Assembly (NCBI RefSeq): GCF_020880415.1
Contig: NZ_JAJIUJ010000120.1
Coordinates: forward strand, 1-64,000
From: Xanthomonas euvesicatoria pv. euvesicatoria
Lineage (GTDB): Bacteria; Pseudomonadota; Gammaproteobacteria; Xanthomonadales; Xanthomonadaceae
Length of the DNA: 64,000 bases
Direction: 5' to 3'
This document shows positions 16,532-25,250 of this stretch, piece by piece. Within the stretch, counting starts at the first letter, position 1, and every line of letters starts with the position of its first letter. The position numbers were made by a program, and so were the translations under genes. The notes beneath the pieces are model-generated. The model did not search any database. It was not told where the DNA came from and saw nothing but the letters and a program-made list of their open reading frames with translations.

Positions 16532-16849
16532 TTAATTGTAATCGGCCAGGCATTTATCTAGTGCCTCAGTGTCCTTTGCGTCACGAATGGCACCATGAAA
16601 AATCTGGGCCGCGGCATAGCGATAGTGCCGTGTCTGATCAGCCGGCTTATCGCCATCCATCGAAATTGCGGCCATGACTCGTACGCCGTCACTTATCCGT
16701 ATCTCCACTGCGTGCCTCAAAGCATGGCCCAGCTCAGAGCAAATCTTTGTGCTCTTCTTTTCCCATGCACCGGGCGCAACAACAAGTCCTGCAATACGCT
16801 TCTGGAGCGCGCCTGACGCCTGCTCAGCGGCCTGCTTGTAGGCGTCCAT
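16532..16849 (-). CDS. small protein of unknown function, probably the 3' part of a broken secreted-protein gene
   Basis: 105 residues from ATG at 16849, helical, no recognised domain, one Cys near the C-terminus (KCLADYN). In another frame directly upstream (16850-16922) the minus strand reads AGVLLLPAAFSAHGQGKIDY, which looks like the core of a signal peptide and its cleavage region, and an ATG-led MKDL stands at 16936 in a third frame. The simplest reading is a formerly longer periplasmic protein (about 16532-16936) with one or two frameshifts. If the shorter frame is translated, it lacks an export signal. Confidence 0.4.
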   Translation of the reverse strand: MDAYKQAAEQASGALQKRIAGLVVAPGAWEKKSTKICSELGHALRHAVEIRISDGVRVMAAISMDGDKPADQTRHYRYAAAQIFHGAIRDAKDTEALDKCLADYN

Positions 16850-16990
16850 ATTTGGCTACGCCGTCGTAGTCGATCTTGCCTTGGCCGTGTGCTGAAAATG
16901 CAGCCGGGAGCAAGAGAACCCCTGCAAATCCTTCATGTGCTTCGCTTTCCGTAGGAAGCCGAAAGCATATCTCAAGGACTCCCTGCTTCG

Positions 16991-17017
16991 AAATAACAGT
17001 TCCAGGTTCACTTCCAC
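16991..17017 (-). repeat. dispersed boundary repeat, copy h
   Basis: Minus-strand core with one mismatch (GGAACTGTTATTT), followed on the plus side by a GC-rich stretch resembling the lead of copy a (GGCGACGGTCTGGCTGG read on the minus strand). It lies between the accessory block and the TonB-dependent receptor. Confidence 0.75.
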
Positions 17018-17093
17018 TGCAGCCAGCCAGACCGTCGCCGAACCGTCGCACCCACACCGCCACGCGGCAGGCATGGGCGCGACACATTGGGAG

Positions 17094-20000
17094 CTAGAAC
17101 TTGTAGGTCAGCCCGAGGTACGCCAGCCGGCCTGCGTAGCCGCCGGTGTAGAAGCGGGCGCGGGTGTCTTCGCCCAGGTGCGAGCGTGACTCCTGCTTGG
17201 TCAGGTTCAGCACCGAGGCGGTGAGGCTGAGCGCCGGGGTGATGTTGTACGCCGCGTTCAGATCGATCTGGTAGTACGGCTCCTCAAAGACGTTCAACCC
17301 GTTGACCAGGCCTTGCACCAGCTCGCCGCGACGGTTGTACGAAGCGCGCAGCAGCAGGCTGTCGGTCTCGTAGAACACGGTGAGGTTGGTCTGGTTCTTG
17401 GCGCTGCCCGGCATGGAGGTCTTGCCGACCTCGGTGCCATCCTCCAGCCGCACCGCCGCCTTGCTGGCATCGTTGTAGGTGTAGTTGAACTGCACACCAA
17501 GACCGAATGGCAGCGTGTGCTGCGCGTAGAGCTCCACACCCTGCGAGACCGCGTCCTGGCCGCCGGCCTGGGTGCTGTAGTTCTGCACGGTGACCGGCTG
17601 CCCGTCGACCATCATGTTCACGTCGCTGATGACGTCGACCGCAAAGTTCTCCACGTTCTTGCGGAACAGTCCCACACCTGCCACCGAGCCCGGCTGGAAA
17701 TACCATTCCAGCCCCAGGTCGAACTGGTTGGCCTTGTACGGCTCCAGGTTCTTGTTGCTGCCCGAGCCGTACCAGCCCTGCTCGCTGGCACCGCCGGTCA
17801 GGCGCCGGTCGGCCACGTACTCGGGACTGTAAAACTCCAGGCTGCCGGGCGCGGCGATGTCGTTGTAGCTGGGACGTGCGATCACCTTGGCGGCTGCCGC
17901 GCGAAGCAGCAGGTTCTCGGTCAGGTCGTAGGCCAGGTTGAAACTCGGCAGCACGTCGGTGTAGTTGCGGTCCAGCCCGCTGACCACGAACGACTCGGTG
18001 CGTTGCACGCTGTCGGCCAAACGCCAATAGCCTTCGGTGCCGCAATAGGTGTCGGCCGGGGCGCCGCCGGGCGTGGCGGCGCCCTGCTGGCAGGCCAGCG
18101 GATTGCCGTCGGCGCCGTCGAAGAAATAGTCGTTGTAGGCAGTCACCTTGTCGGTGGAAGCGGCACGCTGGCCGGTGCGCGCCACCCGCACGCCGACGTT
18201 GCCACGCAGCCGCTCGGTGTGGAAGTTGAGTTGCAGGTAGGTCGAATAGATCTCTTCGTCGACGTTGTAGACGAAGTTGTCTTCGTTGCGGGTCTGCATC
18301 GCGCCGTAGGTCTGGTTCAAATAGCCGATGTAGCCGGGGAAGTTGATCGACGGGAACGCGCTGGCGTTGAAACCACCGGCCAGGTTGTCCTGCGCGAACA
18401 GCAGGCCCGGCGAGAACTGCGTGGCGATGGCATTGCAGCGCCCGTTCCAGTAGCGGTTGTCGTAGTCGCTCGGGTCGGTGCCCGGGCACACCCAGTAGTT
18501 GTTGCCGGTATTGCGGTGGATGCCGCCGTCGCGCCGTTTGATGCCGAACTGCAGCGAGTCGAAGACCTCGCCATCGAAATGCCAGGTGGTATCGATCTGC
18601 GCGTACTGCTGCTGGTTGGTGTTGCGGGTCCAGGACGAGCCGGTCGAGCCCAGGTCGACCTGCAGGATGCCGTCGCGCAGGTTTTGCATCAGCTCCGGCG
18701 AGAAGGTCATGGACGGCGTGCCGGTCAGGTCCCAGGCGCTGGCGAAATTGCCGTTGCTCCAGCTGCCGTCGGCGTTCTGCAGGCGCGGCTTGATCGGTAA
18801 GGAAAACTGCAGCTCCGGCCCGCCCTTGGCCCAGGTGCGGCCAACCTTGAACGCCACGTCCACCTGCTCGCCACGCCATTCGCCGCCCAGGTCCACCGTC
18901 TGCGATTGCGATTTCTCGATGTTGTAGCTGCCGGTGATCTGCGGCGTCGGCACGGTGCAGTCATCCGAGCCCCAGCCGCCCGGCGGCAGGCCGGCCGCCG
19001 CGGCCTGCGCCTCGCTGCAGTAGTAGGTCTTGCCCGGACGCAGGCTGTAGGCGGCGCCAGTGACAATCGTGCCGCTGGGATCGAACTGCAGCCCGTCGAG
19101 CAGGCGCCCGCCGCGCCAGTTGCCGTCGCCGTAATAGCGGGCAATGTTCCACTCGGGAATCTTGATGGTATTGGTCTGCGAATTCTGCGACAGGTCAAAG
19201 CGGAAGTAGTTCGCGGTCAGGGTCAGGTCGTCGGTGGGCTTGAACTGCAGGGTCAGTTGCCCGCCCTTGCGCTCGCGCTCCTCGCGTTTGGCGTCCAGGC
19301 TGACCGCCGTCGGCATCATGAAACCGGTGGAGTAATTGCCGTCCTGGTTCCAGAAACCGGTGCCGCCCCACCAGTTGGCGTTGAAGTCCGACGGATTGCC
19401 GTTGACGTCGACCGCCGGGCCGCCTTCGTCGCGGCCGTACCACTGCCAGCTCTCGGTACTGGCATCGAGCGTGCGTGCGGTGCGCTTTTGCTGCGTGTAG
19501 CCAACGAAGACACCGAAGCGGTTGTCCTTGTCATGCCAGGAGTACGAACCGGAGAACTGGCCGTCGGTCTTTTTGCTGGTATCGGACCAGGTGCCCTCGG
19601 CGGAGACGAAGCCGGAATGTGGCTCCAGTTCCAGCGGGCGCCGCGTCTGCAGGATCACCGTGCCGCCGATGCCGCCTTCGTCGATGCGCGCTTCCGGCGT
19701 CTTGTAGAGCTCCGCGCTGCCCAGCAGGTTCGACGGCAGCAGCGTGTAGTTGAACGAGCGCGTCGGGTCGCCGTTGGATTCGGCGGTGGCGATGTAGTTG
19801 CCGTTCAATTCGGTCAGCACCAGCTCCGAGGACAAACCGCGCACGCTGACGTTCTTGCCCTCGCCACCGTCGCGGCTGATGACCACGCCGGGCACGCGCT
19901 GCAGCGCATCGGCCACGTTCTTGTCGGGGAACTTGCCCACGTCCTCGGCGGTGATGACATCGACCACGGCGTTGGCGTTGCGCTTTTGCTCCAGACTTTT

Positions 20001-20195
20001 TTCGATCGCGTAGCGGTAGCCGGTCACCGTCACCGCGTCCAGGTCCGTGGCCTGCACCGCGGCCTGGCCCGTGGACGCCGGCGTGCCGTCGGCCTGCTGG
20101 GCGGAGACAGTGGTGGAGGCGGCGCTCGCAAACAAGGCGATGGCGATACCGGCGTACAGCGTGCTGCGGTTGCGTGCGAATGGCGTGCAGTTCAT
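17094..20195 (-). CDS. TonB-dependent outer-membrane receptor
   Basis: 1033 residues. Signal peptide ending about TVSA-Q (32), an N-terminal stretch with LDAVTVTGYRYAIEKSL, plug domain (about 60-180) with the FPDKNVADALQRVPGV signature and RGLSSELVLTELNG, then a long beta-barrel closing with a terminal Phe (YLGLTYKF). ATG at 20195 puts the signal peptide first. It takes up large substrates across the outer membrane with TonB energy; receptors of this plug subtype are often linked to carbohydrates in Xanthomonas, but no sugar gene is next to it, so the substrate is unknown. It separates the accessory block from motC on the opposite strand. Confidence 0.9.
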   Translation of the reverse strand: MNCTPFARNRSTLYAGIAIALFASAASTTVSAQQADGTPASTGQAAVQATDLDAVTVTGYRYAIEKSLEQKRNANAVVDVITAEDVGKFPDKNVADALQRVPGVVISRDGGEGKNVSVRGLSSELVLTELNGNYIATAESNGDPTRSFNYTLLPSNLLGSAELYKTPEARIDEGGIGGTVILQTRRPLELEPHSGFVSAEGTWSDTSKKTDGQFSGSYSWHDKDNRFGVFVGYTQQKRTARTLDASTESWQWYGRDEGGPAVDVNGNPSDFNANWWGGTGFWNQDGNYSTGFMMPTAVSLDAKREERERKGGQLTLQFKPTDDLTLTANYFRFDLSQNSQTNTIKIPEWNIARYYGDGNWRGGRLLDGLQFDPSGTIVTGAAYSLRPGKTYYCSEAQAAAAGLPPGGWGSDDCTVPTPQITGSYNIEKSQSQTVDLGGEWRGEQVDVAFKVGRTWAKGGPELQFSLPIKPRLQNADGSWSNGNFASAWDLTGTPSMTFSPELMQNLRDGILQVDLGSTGSSWTRNTNQQQYAQIDTTWHFDGEVFDSLQFGIKRRDGGIHRNTGNNYWVCPGTDPSDYDNRYWNGRCNAIATQFSPGLLFAQDNLAGGFNASAFPSINFPGYIGYLNQTYGAMQTRNEDNFVYNVDEEIYSTYLQLNFHTERLRGNVGVRVARTGQRAASTDKVTAYNDYFFDGADGNPLACQQGAATPGGAPADTYCGTEGYWRLADSVQRTESFVVSGLDRNYTDVLPSFNLAYDLTENLLLRAAAAKVIARPSYNDIAAPGSLEFYSPEYVADRRLTGGASEQGWYGSGSNKNLEPYKANQFDLGLEWYFQPGSVAGVGLFRKNVENFAVDVISDVNMMVDGQPVTVQNYSTQAGGQDAVSQGVELYAQHTLPFGLGVQFNYTYNDASKAAVRLEDGTEVGKTSMPGSAKNQTNLTVFYETDSLLLRASYNRRGELVQGLVNGLNVFEEPYYQIDLNAAYNITPALSLTASVLNLTKQESRSHLGEDTRARFYTGGYAGRLAYLGLTYKF

Positions 20196-20347
20196 TTCGG
20201 TCGTGCTCTCCCAATGGTGATCGGCCTCGGCGGCTTTGTATCGATCCAACGACCGGACAAGAACGCCGCGCGAAGTAACGCAAAAATATCCGGCACCGTT
20301 GCGGCGCCCGGTTTTCCCGGTCTTTTCTCCTCTTCTGCGCGGATGCG

Positions 20348-20363
20348 ATTAGATCGTTCTAAT
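20348..20363. promoter_or_regulatory. candidate operator before the TonB-dependent receptor gene
   Basis: Perfect inverted repeat ATTAGA-TCGT-TCTAAT about 150 bp upstream of the receptor start. Shape and position suit a dimeric repressor, but no regulator is identified. Confidence 0.3.
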
Positions 20364-21028
20364 GCCGTGCAAATCTAAGTAGCACAGCCCATGCGCCAAC
20401 GCATTCTGCCGCGCAGCAGGCCGGCGGCGTTGCAAGCGCCACGATTGCGGCCGGGCTCGCCACGCTTGCACGCGGCACGCTACAGCCTGCCTGCTGCAGC
20501 AACCGCTCGATCGCGGCCCGCAAGCGCCCTCGCCCGCAACCAGGCGCAAGCGGTTCAACCACGCGCCTGCACCGTCTCCATCATTTGCAACCGAGCTGAG
20601 CGAGAAACAGGATCGACAGGAGTGTTGGCACACTCCAGGACATGGCACACCAGGCCCCTCGGCGACCATGGCCGTCGCAGGGATGTGTCGCGATGGCGAC
20701 TCAGACAGGATGTCTGCTGCGCCGAACAGCCGATGAGCGGCCGCGCTGGGGCCCTCACCGAAGCCAACAACCGACAGTCCGCGCCTGGACGTACCCTCAC
20801 CCCAACCCCTCTCCCGGCGGGAGAGGGGCTTTAGTGCCGCGTCGGTCGTGTCTTCCTGTGTCCGCCTCGGTAACGCATGGGCTGACCTGAGGCACCATTG
20901 AGTTCATCGCAACCTTCTACGACCGGGGAACCGGTCCCCGCCCGCGCGATTGCCCGCAACGACGTCGGCAATTCGCAGACCCATTCCCCAGAACGACAAC
21001 TTTCTGGCGCGCCAACCGGGCGCATCTA

Positions 21029-21055
21029 TCAAGTCCGCCGGGCCTGGGCCGATAC
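21029..21055 (+). promoter_or_regulatory. FliA (sigma-28) promoter of motC
   Basis: -35 TCAAGTCC, 11 bp, -10 GCCGATAC. The -10 box ends only seven bases before the motC ATG, so the transcript would begin at or next to the start codon. Confidence 0.7.
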
Positions 21056-21062
21056 CGCATGC

Positions 21063-21803
21063 ATGGACAGACTCAGCGTAATCGGACTGGTGCTGGCGAT
21101 CGTGGCGATCGTGGGCGGCAGCGTGTTGAAAGGTGCCGGCATTTCGTCGCTGTGGTCGCCGGCTGCCTTCGTGATCGTCATCGTCGGCACGGTGGCGGCG
21201 ATCCTGCTGCATACCTCGCCGGCGGTTTTCCGGCGCGCGTTCAAGATCCTGCGCTGGGTGATCCAGCCGCCGGCCAGCGATCGCCCGCAGTTGGTGGCGC
21301 GTATCGTCGAGTGGAGCAATATCGCCCGTCGCCAGGGCCTGCTGGGCCTGGAAGACCAGTTGCCGCGTCAGGAGGATGCCTTTCTGCGCAAAGGCCTGCA
21401 GATGCTGGTCGATGGCGTGGAGCCCGAATCCATGCGCCACATGCTGGAGATCGAAGTGGACAACCAGGAGCGTCAGGATCTTGCCGCGGCCAAGGTATTC
21501 GAGGGCATGGGCATCTATGCGCCCACCCTGGGCATCATCGGCGCGGTACTGGGCCTGATGGCGGTGATGAAGAACCTGGCCGACCCGGCCATGCTCGGGC
21601 ATGGCATCGCGGCAGCCTTCACCGCCACCATCTACGGCATCGCCTCGGCCAACCTGCTGTTTCTGCCGGTCGCCGCCAAGCTCAAGAGCGTGATCCATTG
21701 CAGCACCAATGAGCGCGAAATGGCGATCGAAGGCCTGATCGCCATCGCCCAGGGCGAGAACCCGCGCAACATCGAATCGAAATTGGCAGGCTACTTGCAT
21801 TAG
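21063..21803 (+). CDS. motC: MotC, MotA-family flagellar stator subunit
   Basis: 246 residues with the MotA plan: two N-terminal membrane helices (about 5-22 and 33-48), a charged cytoplasmic loop (about 55-145), and two C-terminal helices in GIYAPTLGIIGAVLGLMAVM and FTATIYGIASANLLFLPVAA. It forms the proton channel with MotD and pushes on the rotor. ATG at 21063 is preferred because MDRLSVIGLVLAIVAI is the normal family start and the FliA promoter ends just before it; no ribosome site is visible. MotC/MotD-type stators act as a second or main motor set in polar flagellates. Confidence 0.9.
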   Translation: MDRLSVIGLVLAIVAIVGGSVLKGAGISSLWSPAAFVIVIVGTVAAILLHTSPAVFRRAFKILRWVIQPPASDRPQLVARIVEWSNIARRQGLLGLEDQLPRQEDAFLRKGLQMLVDGVEPESMRHMLEIEVDNQERQDLAAAKVFEGMGIYAPTLGIIGAVLGLMAVMKNLADPAMLGHGIAAAFTATIYGIASANLLFLPVAAKLKSVIHCSTNEREMAIEGLIAIAQGENPRNIESKLAGYLH

Positions 21804-21809
21804 CGCGTT

Positions 21810-22784
21810 ATGGCCCGTCGTCGCAAACACCACGAAGAACATGGCAACCACGAAGCGTGGGCGATTCCGTATGCCGATCTGATGACGCTGCTGCTGGCGT
21901 TCTTCGTGGTGATGTACGCCATCTCTTCGCTCAACGAAGGCAAATACAAGGTCATGGCGCAAGCGCTGACCAGCGCCTTCGGTGGCTCGTCGAACAAGGC
22001 CAGCCCGGTGCAGCTGGGCAAGACCCAGACCCTGGGCGCCGATTACGACCGCCCATCCGTGATCAAGGCCGGCGCGCCGATGGCGGCTTCCAATGGCCCG
22101 ACCGACCCCACCCTGCTGCCGTCGATGGCCGCGCAGATGCGCATGCCGGTGTCGCTGCGCAACCAGGCGCAACTGGCGCGCGCACAGCGGCAGATGGATG
22201 CAGTGGAGCAACAGCTGAGCAAGACGCTGGCCCCGCTGATCGACAAGCAACTGATCACCATCCGCCGCAACGATCTGTGGATCGAGGTGGAGATCAACAG
22301 CGACATCCTGTTCGGCACCGGCTCGGCCACCCTGGCCGGCGGCGCCCGCGGGACGTTGTCCACGCTGGCCTCGGTGCTGCGCGATGCGCCCAATGGCGTG
22401 CGCGTGGAGGGCTATACCGATAACCAGCCCATCGCCACTGCGCAATTCCCCTCCAACTGGGAGCTGTCTGCGGCGCGTGCGGCAAGCGTGGTGCACCTGT
22501 TCGCCGACGACGGCATCGCCCCGCAACGATTGGCGATGGTGGGCTATGGAGAATTCCGCGCACGTGCCGATAACAGCACTGAGGCGGGACGGAATGCGAA
22601 CCGGCGTGTGGTGTTGATCATCCTCGCTGACTCGGCTGGCTCACTCGCACCCGATCCGCCATCGCAATTAAATGCGACCGCCGCCGGGGCGCCCAAGCTT
22701 CCCAAGTCTGACGGCGGCCAAACGGCCGTCACCACCGAAAGCGGCACAAGTTCCGTCCCCGCCGTAATTCAAGGAGTGCAGTGA
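21810..22784 (+). CDS. motD: MotD, MotB-family stator subunit
   Basis: 324 residues. A short basic cytoplasmic tail, one membrane helix (about 20-40) containing the proton-carrying Asp in YADLMT (D23), and a periplasmic OmpA-like peptidoglycan-binding domain (about 150-275) with VEGYTDNQPI and NRRVVLIIL. The C-terminal 50 residues are a Pro/Ala/Gly-rich tail. It anchors the stator to the wall. It lies six bases after motC and one base before the ParA-like gene, so it is in the same operon. Confidence 0.93.
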   Translation: MARRRKHHEEHGNHEAWAIPYADLMTLLLAFFVVMYAISSLNEGKYKVMAQALTSAFGGSSNKASPVQLGKTQTLGADYDRPSVIKAGAPMAASNGPTDPTLLPSMAAQMRMPVSLRNQAQLARAQRQMDAVEQQLSKTLAPLIDKQLITIRRNDLWIEVEINSDILFGTGSATLAGGARGTLSTLASVLRDAPNGVRVEGYTDNQPIATAQFPSNWELSAARAASVVHLFADDGIAPQRLAMVGYGEFRARADNSTEAGRNANRRVVLIILADSAGSLAPDPPSQLNATAAGAPKLPKSDGGQTAVTTESGTSSVPAVIQGVQ

Positions 22785-22785
22785 C

Positions 22786-23568
22786 ATGCGTATCTGGGCA
22801 ATCGCCAACCAAAAGGGCGGCGTCGGCAAGACCACCACGACGCTGGCATTGGGTCGCGGCCTGGCCGCGCTCGGCCACCGCGTCTTGTTGATCGACCTCG
22901 ATCCGCACTCCTCGCTCACCCGCGCCTTCGGCGTGGCGATCGACCCGCCGCCGCGCGGGGTGCTGGACCTGTTCGGCACTCCGCCAAGCGACCTGGCCAG
23001 CCTGGCGCATGAAAGCAGCATTCCGGGCCTGTCGTATGTGTGCGCGCAAGCCGCATTGGCCACGCTGGAACGCCGCAGCGCCAACCAGCCCGGCCTGGGC
23101 CTGGCGCTGCAGAACGCCATGACCCGGCATGCCGGCCAGCACGACTACATCCTGCTGGACTGCCCGCCAACCCTGGGCCTGCTGATGATCAACGCACTGG
23201 CCGCCTGCGACCGCGTGGTGGTGCCGACCCAGGCCGAGCCGCTTGCCCTGCATGGCCTGGCCAGCATGGTGCGCACCGCCGACATGGTGCAGCGCTCGCG
23301 CCGGCGCGAGCTGCCGGTGTCGATCCTGCCTACGCTGTTCGACCGCCGCACCCGCGCCGGCACCGAAACGCTGAAGGAAATGCAGGCCACCTACGGCCCG
23401 GTCGTCTGGGAAGACGCGGTGCCGGTGGACACCCGAATCTGCAACGCCGCCGCCCTGACCGTGCCCGCCGTTGGCGGCGACTATCCGGGCCGCGGCCTGT
23501 CCGCGTATCGCCGCGCGCTGGAATGGGTGCTGGCCGATGACGCGATGCGTATGGAGCAAGCCGCATGA
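22786..23568 (+). CDS. ParA-like ATPase for polar placement of chemotaxis arrays (ParC type)
   Basis: 260 residues. Deviant Walker A KGGVGKT (10-16), LLIDLDPHSSLT, LLDCPPTLGLL and a VVVPTQAEPLALHGL segment place it in the ParA/Soj family. AAGGAG precedes the ATG at 22786, and the stop overlaps the next gene (ATGA). Position between motD and a CheW-domain protein with an extended N-terminus is the arrangement seen in Vibrio and Pseudomonas, where ParC and ParP bring chemotaxis arrays to the cell pole. A chromosome-partition role is unlikely because no parB is present. Confidence 0.85.
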   Translation: MRIWAIANQKGGVGKTTTTLALGRGLAALGHRVLLIDLDPHSSLTRAFGVAIDPPPRGVLDLFGTPPSDLASLAHESSIPGLSYVCAQAALATLERRSANQPGLGLALQNAMTRHAGQHDYILLDCPPTLGLLMINALAACDRVVVPTQAEPLALHGLASMVRTADMVQRSRRRELPVSILPTLFDRRTRAGTETLKEMQATYGPVVWEDAVPVDTRICNAAALTVPAVGGDYPGRGLSAYRRALEWVLADDAMRMEQAA

Positions 23569-24839
23569 GCAACCCCACCGCCAACGGTGAATTGGACGAT
23601 TATCTGGAAGGCCTGCTGCACGATGCGGGCGTGGAGAGCGTTGCCCCACCTGCGGCCACCGCAGCCACGGTCGAAACGCCGGCACTTGCGCATGCAGATC
23701 TTGCGCTGGCCGAGCCGCCGGTCGAGACGGCCGCACTTCCCGAAGCCGCTACCGTCTCCGAAGCTGCCACCTCCAACGCGATTGCCGCAGCGCGCAGCGC
23801 CGATGCGATCGCCGCCGATTTCCTGGCAGAAATGGACGCCGACCCGGCCTTCGCACCGCCGGTCAAGGCCGCGCCCAGCGCTGCCGACATTGCCGCCGAC
23901 TTCCTGGCCGAAATGGACGCCGACCCGGCCTTCGCACCGCCGGTCAAGGCCGCGCCCAGCGCCGCCGACATCGCTGCCGACTTCCTGGCCGAAATGGACG
24001 CCGACCCGGCGTTCGCACCGCCGGTCAACGCCGCACCCAGCGCCGCCGACATCGCTGCCGACTTCCTGGCCGAAATGGACGCCGACCCGGCATTCGCCCC
24101 GCCGGCCAAGGCCGCGCCCAGCGCCGCCGACATCGCCGCCGACTTCCTGGCCGAAATGGATGCCGATCCGGCGTTCGGAACCGCGCCCACTGCAGTGGAC
24201 CTGATCACCGCCGATCTGCTGGCAGAAATGGATGCCGACCCGGCCTTCGGGCTGGAGGCCGCACCGGTCGCGGTGCCTGCACCCGCCCCGGCACCGGCGC
24301 CCGCCCCGGCCCCCCGTGCGGCACCGGCGCCGGCACGCGCGCCGGCACCGACCGGGCTGCAGGCACTGCTGGCACCCGGCCAGGCCGACAAGATTCACGC
24401 CGAACGCCGCGCCAGCGAACGCAGCACCCGCTGGCTGCGTCTGCGCTGCGGCGAGCAGACCTATGCGCTGGAATTGCTCAAGGTGCAGGAAGTGGTGCTG
24501 CCGGTGCCGCTGCTGCCGCTGCGCGGCACGCCCAGCGCCATGCTGGGCATCATGAACCTGCGGGGCCAGGTGGTCCCGGTGATCGATCTGGGCATCCACC
24601 TGGGCTCTTCGCCGGTGGACATGGACCTGCAGACCCGCGTGGTGGTGCTGGAAGAAAACGGCGAAACCATGGGCCTGCGCGTGTCGGCCGTGGAAGACGT
24701 CACCAGCCTCACCGATCAGCAGATCGAGCCGCCGGACAACGCCCGGCTGTGCCGCATCTACAACAACCTGTTCCGCGGTGTCGCACGTCTGGGCCATCAG
24801 CCGATGATCCTGCTCGATGCCACCCATCTGCTGCATTGA
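23565..24839 (+). CDS. parP: ParP-like CheW-domain protein with six N-terminal repeats
   Basis: 424 residues. N-terminal motif LDDYLEGLLHD (10-20), then six near-identical 27-residue repeats (78-232) centred on ADFLAEMDADPAF, an Ala/Pro linker (235-260), and a C-terminal CheW domain (about 272-424) with YALELLKVQEV, GIMNLRGQVVPVIDL and GLRVSAVEDV. In Vibrio, ParP uses such a CheW-like domain to join CheA/receptor arrays and its N-terminus to bind ParC. The start overlaps the ParA-like stop by four bases. The name cheW would also fit, and no other CheW is encoded in the window. The repeats are the odd part. Confidence 0.83.
   Translation: MSNPTANGELDDYLEGLLHDAGVESVAPPAATAATVETPALAHADLALAEPPVETAALPEAATVSEAATSNAIAAARSADAIAADFLAEMDADPAFAPPVKAAPSAADIAADFLAEMDADPAFAPPVKAAPSAADIAADFLAEMDADPAFAPPVNAAPSAADIAADFLAEMDADPAFAPPAKAAPSAADIAADFLAEMDADPAFGTAPTAVDLITADLLAEMDADPAFGLEAAPVAVPAPAPAPAPAPAPRAAPAPARAPAPTGLQALLAPGQADKIHAERRASERSTRWLRLRCGEQTYALELLKVQEVVLPVPLLPLRGTPSAMLGIMNLRGQVVPVIDLGIHLGSSPVDMDLQTRVVVLEENGETMGLRVSAVEDVTSLTDQQIEPPDNARLCRIYNNLFRGVARLGHQPMILLDATHLLH
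23796..24260 (+). repeat. coding tandem repeat, six units of about 81 bp
   Basis: Units in parP encode SAADIAADFLAEMDADPAF with short APPVKAAP joints. Units 2-4 are almost identical at DNA level; the last two are shorter and more diverged. Unit number is likely to vary between strains through slippage. Confidence 0.9.
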
Positions 24840-24884
24840 TGCGCGCCTAGCTTGCTCGCACCTGCACGCACAACGATTCACCGT

Positions 24885-24911
24885 TAAAGCTTTTCCGCCC
24901 CCCGCCGTTAG
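24885..24911 (+). promoter_or_regulatory. FliA (sigma-28) promoter of the STAS-cheY-cheA2 operon
   Basis: -35 TAAAGCTT, 11 bp, -10 GCCGTTAG; the best match to the enterobacterial consensus in the window, 30 bp before the STAS start codon. Confidence 0.85.
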
Positions 24912-24941
24912 TACGCATAGAACCATCCGTTCGGAGCAACA

Positions 24942-25250
24942 ATGAGCACAGTGACATTGGGTGAGGATCTCGGCATCGAGACCAGCGCCGACCTCAAGCA
25001 AAAGCTTGCCGGATTCCTCACCCAGGACGGCGACCTGGTGCTTGATGCCGGTGAAGTCCGACGCATCCACACCGCCAGCGTGCAGTTGCTCTGCGCCTTT
25101 GTGCAGAGCCGCCGCCAGGCCGGCCTGCACACCGAATTCGATGGCTGCAACGACACTTTTAGGGATGCAGCGCGTCTGCTCGGCGTCACCGACGCGCTCG
25201 GACTCCCCGCATCCAATGACAACCTGAAATCTGTGGAGAACGCCGCATGA
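24942..25250 (+). CDS. STAS-domain protein
   Basis: 102 residues forming one STAS domain: strand and helix pattern with LDAGEVRRIHTASVQLLCAF, where the usual Ser/Thr phosphosite region reads HTASVQ. STAS proteins act as anti-anti-sigma factors or as docking modules. Here it opens a FliA-controlled operon with cheY and cheA2 (stop overlaps the next ATG), so a role in tuning or scaffolding the second kinase is more likely than sigma-factor control. GGAG stands seven bases before the ATG. Confidence 0.85.
   Translation: MSTVTLGEDLGIETSADLKQKLAGFLTQDGDLVLDAGEVRRIHTASVQLLCAFVQSRRQAGLHTEFDGCNDTFRDAARLLGVTDALGLPASNDNLKSVENAA

Larger units (their letters stand above)
20196..21062. other. divergent spacer between the receptor gene and motC
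   Basis: About 870 bp. It holds a candidate operator at 20348, a long hairpin at 20806-20828 (CCCCTCTCCCG against GGGAGAGGGG, of a type common in Xanthomonas spacers) and the motC promoter. An in-frame extension of motC back to 20898 has no ribosome site and runs through that promoter, so I do not use it. Confidence 0.55.

Noticed and set aside
17313..18800. Plus-strand 495-residue frame opposite the TonB-dependent receptor
   Set aside because: Shadow of the receptor coding strand; no recognisable fold and no ribosome site.
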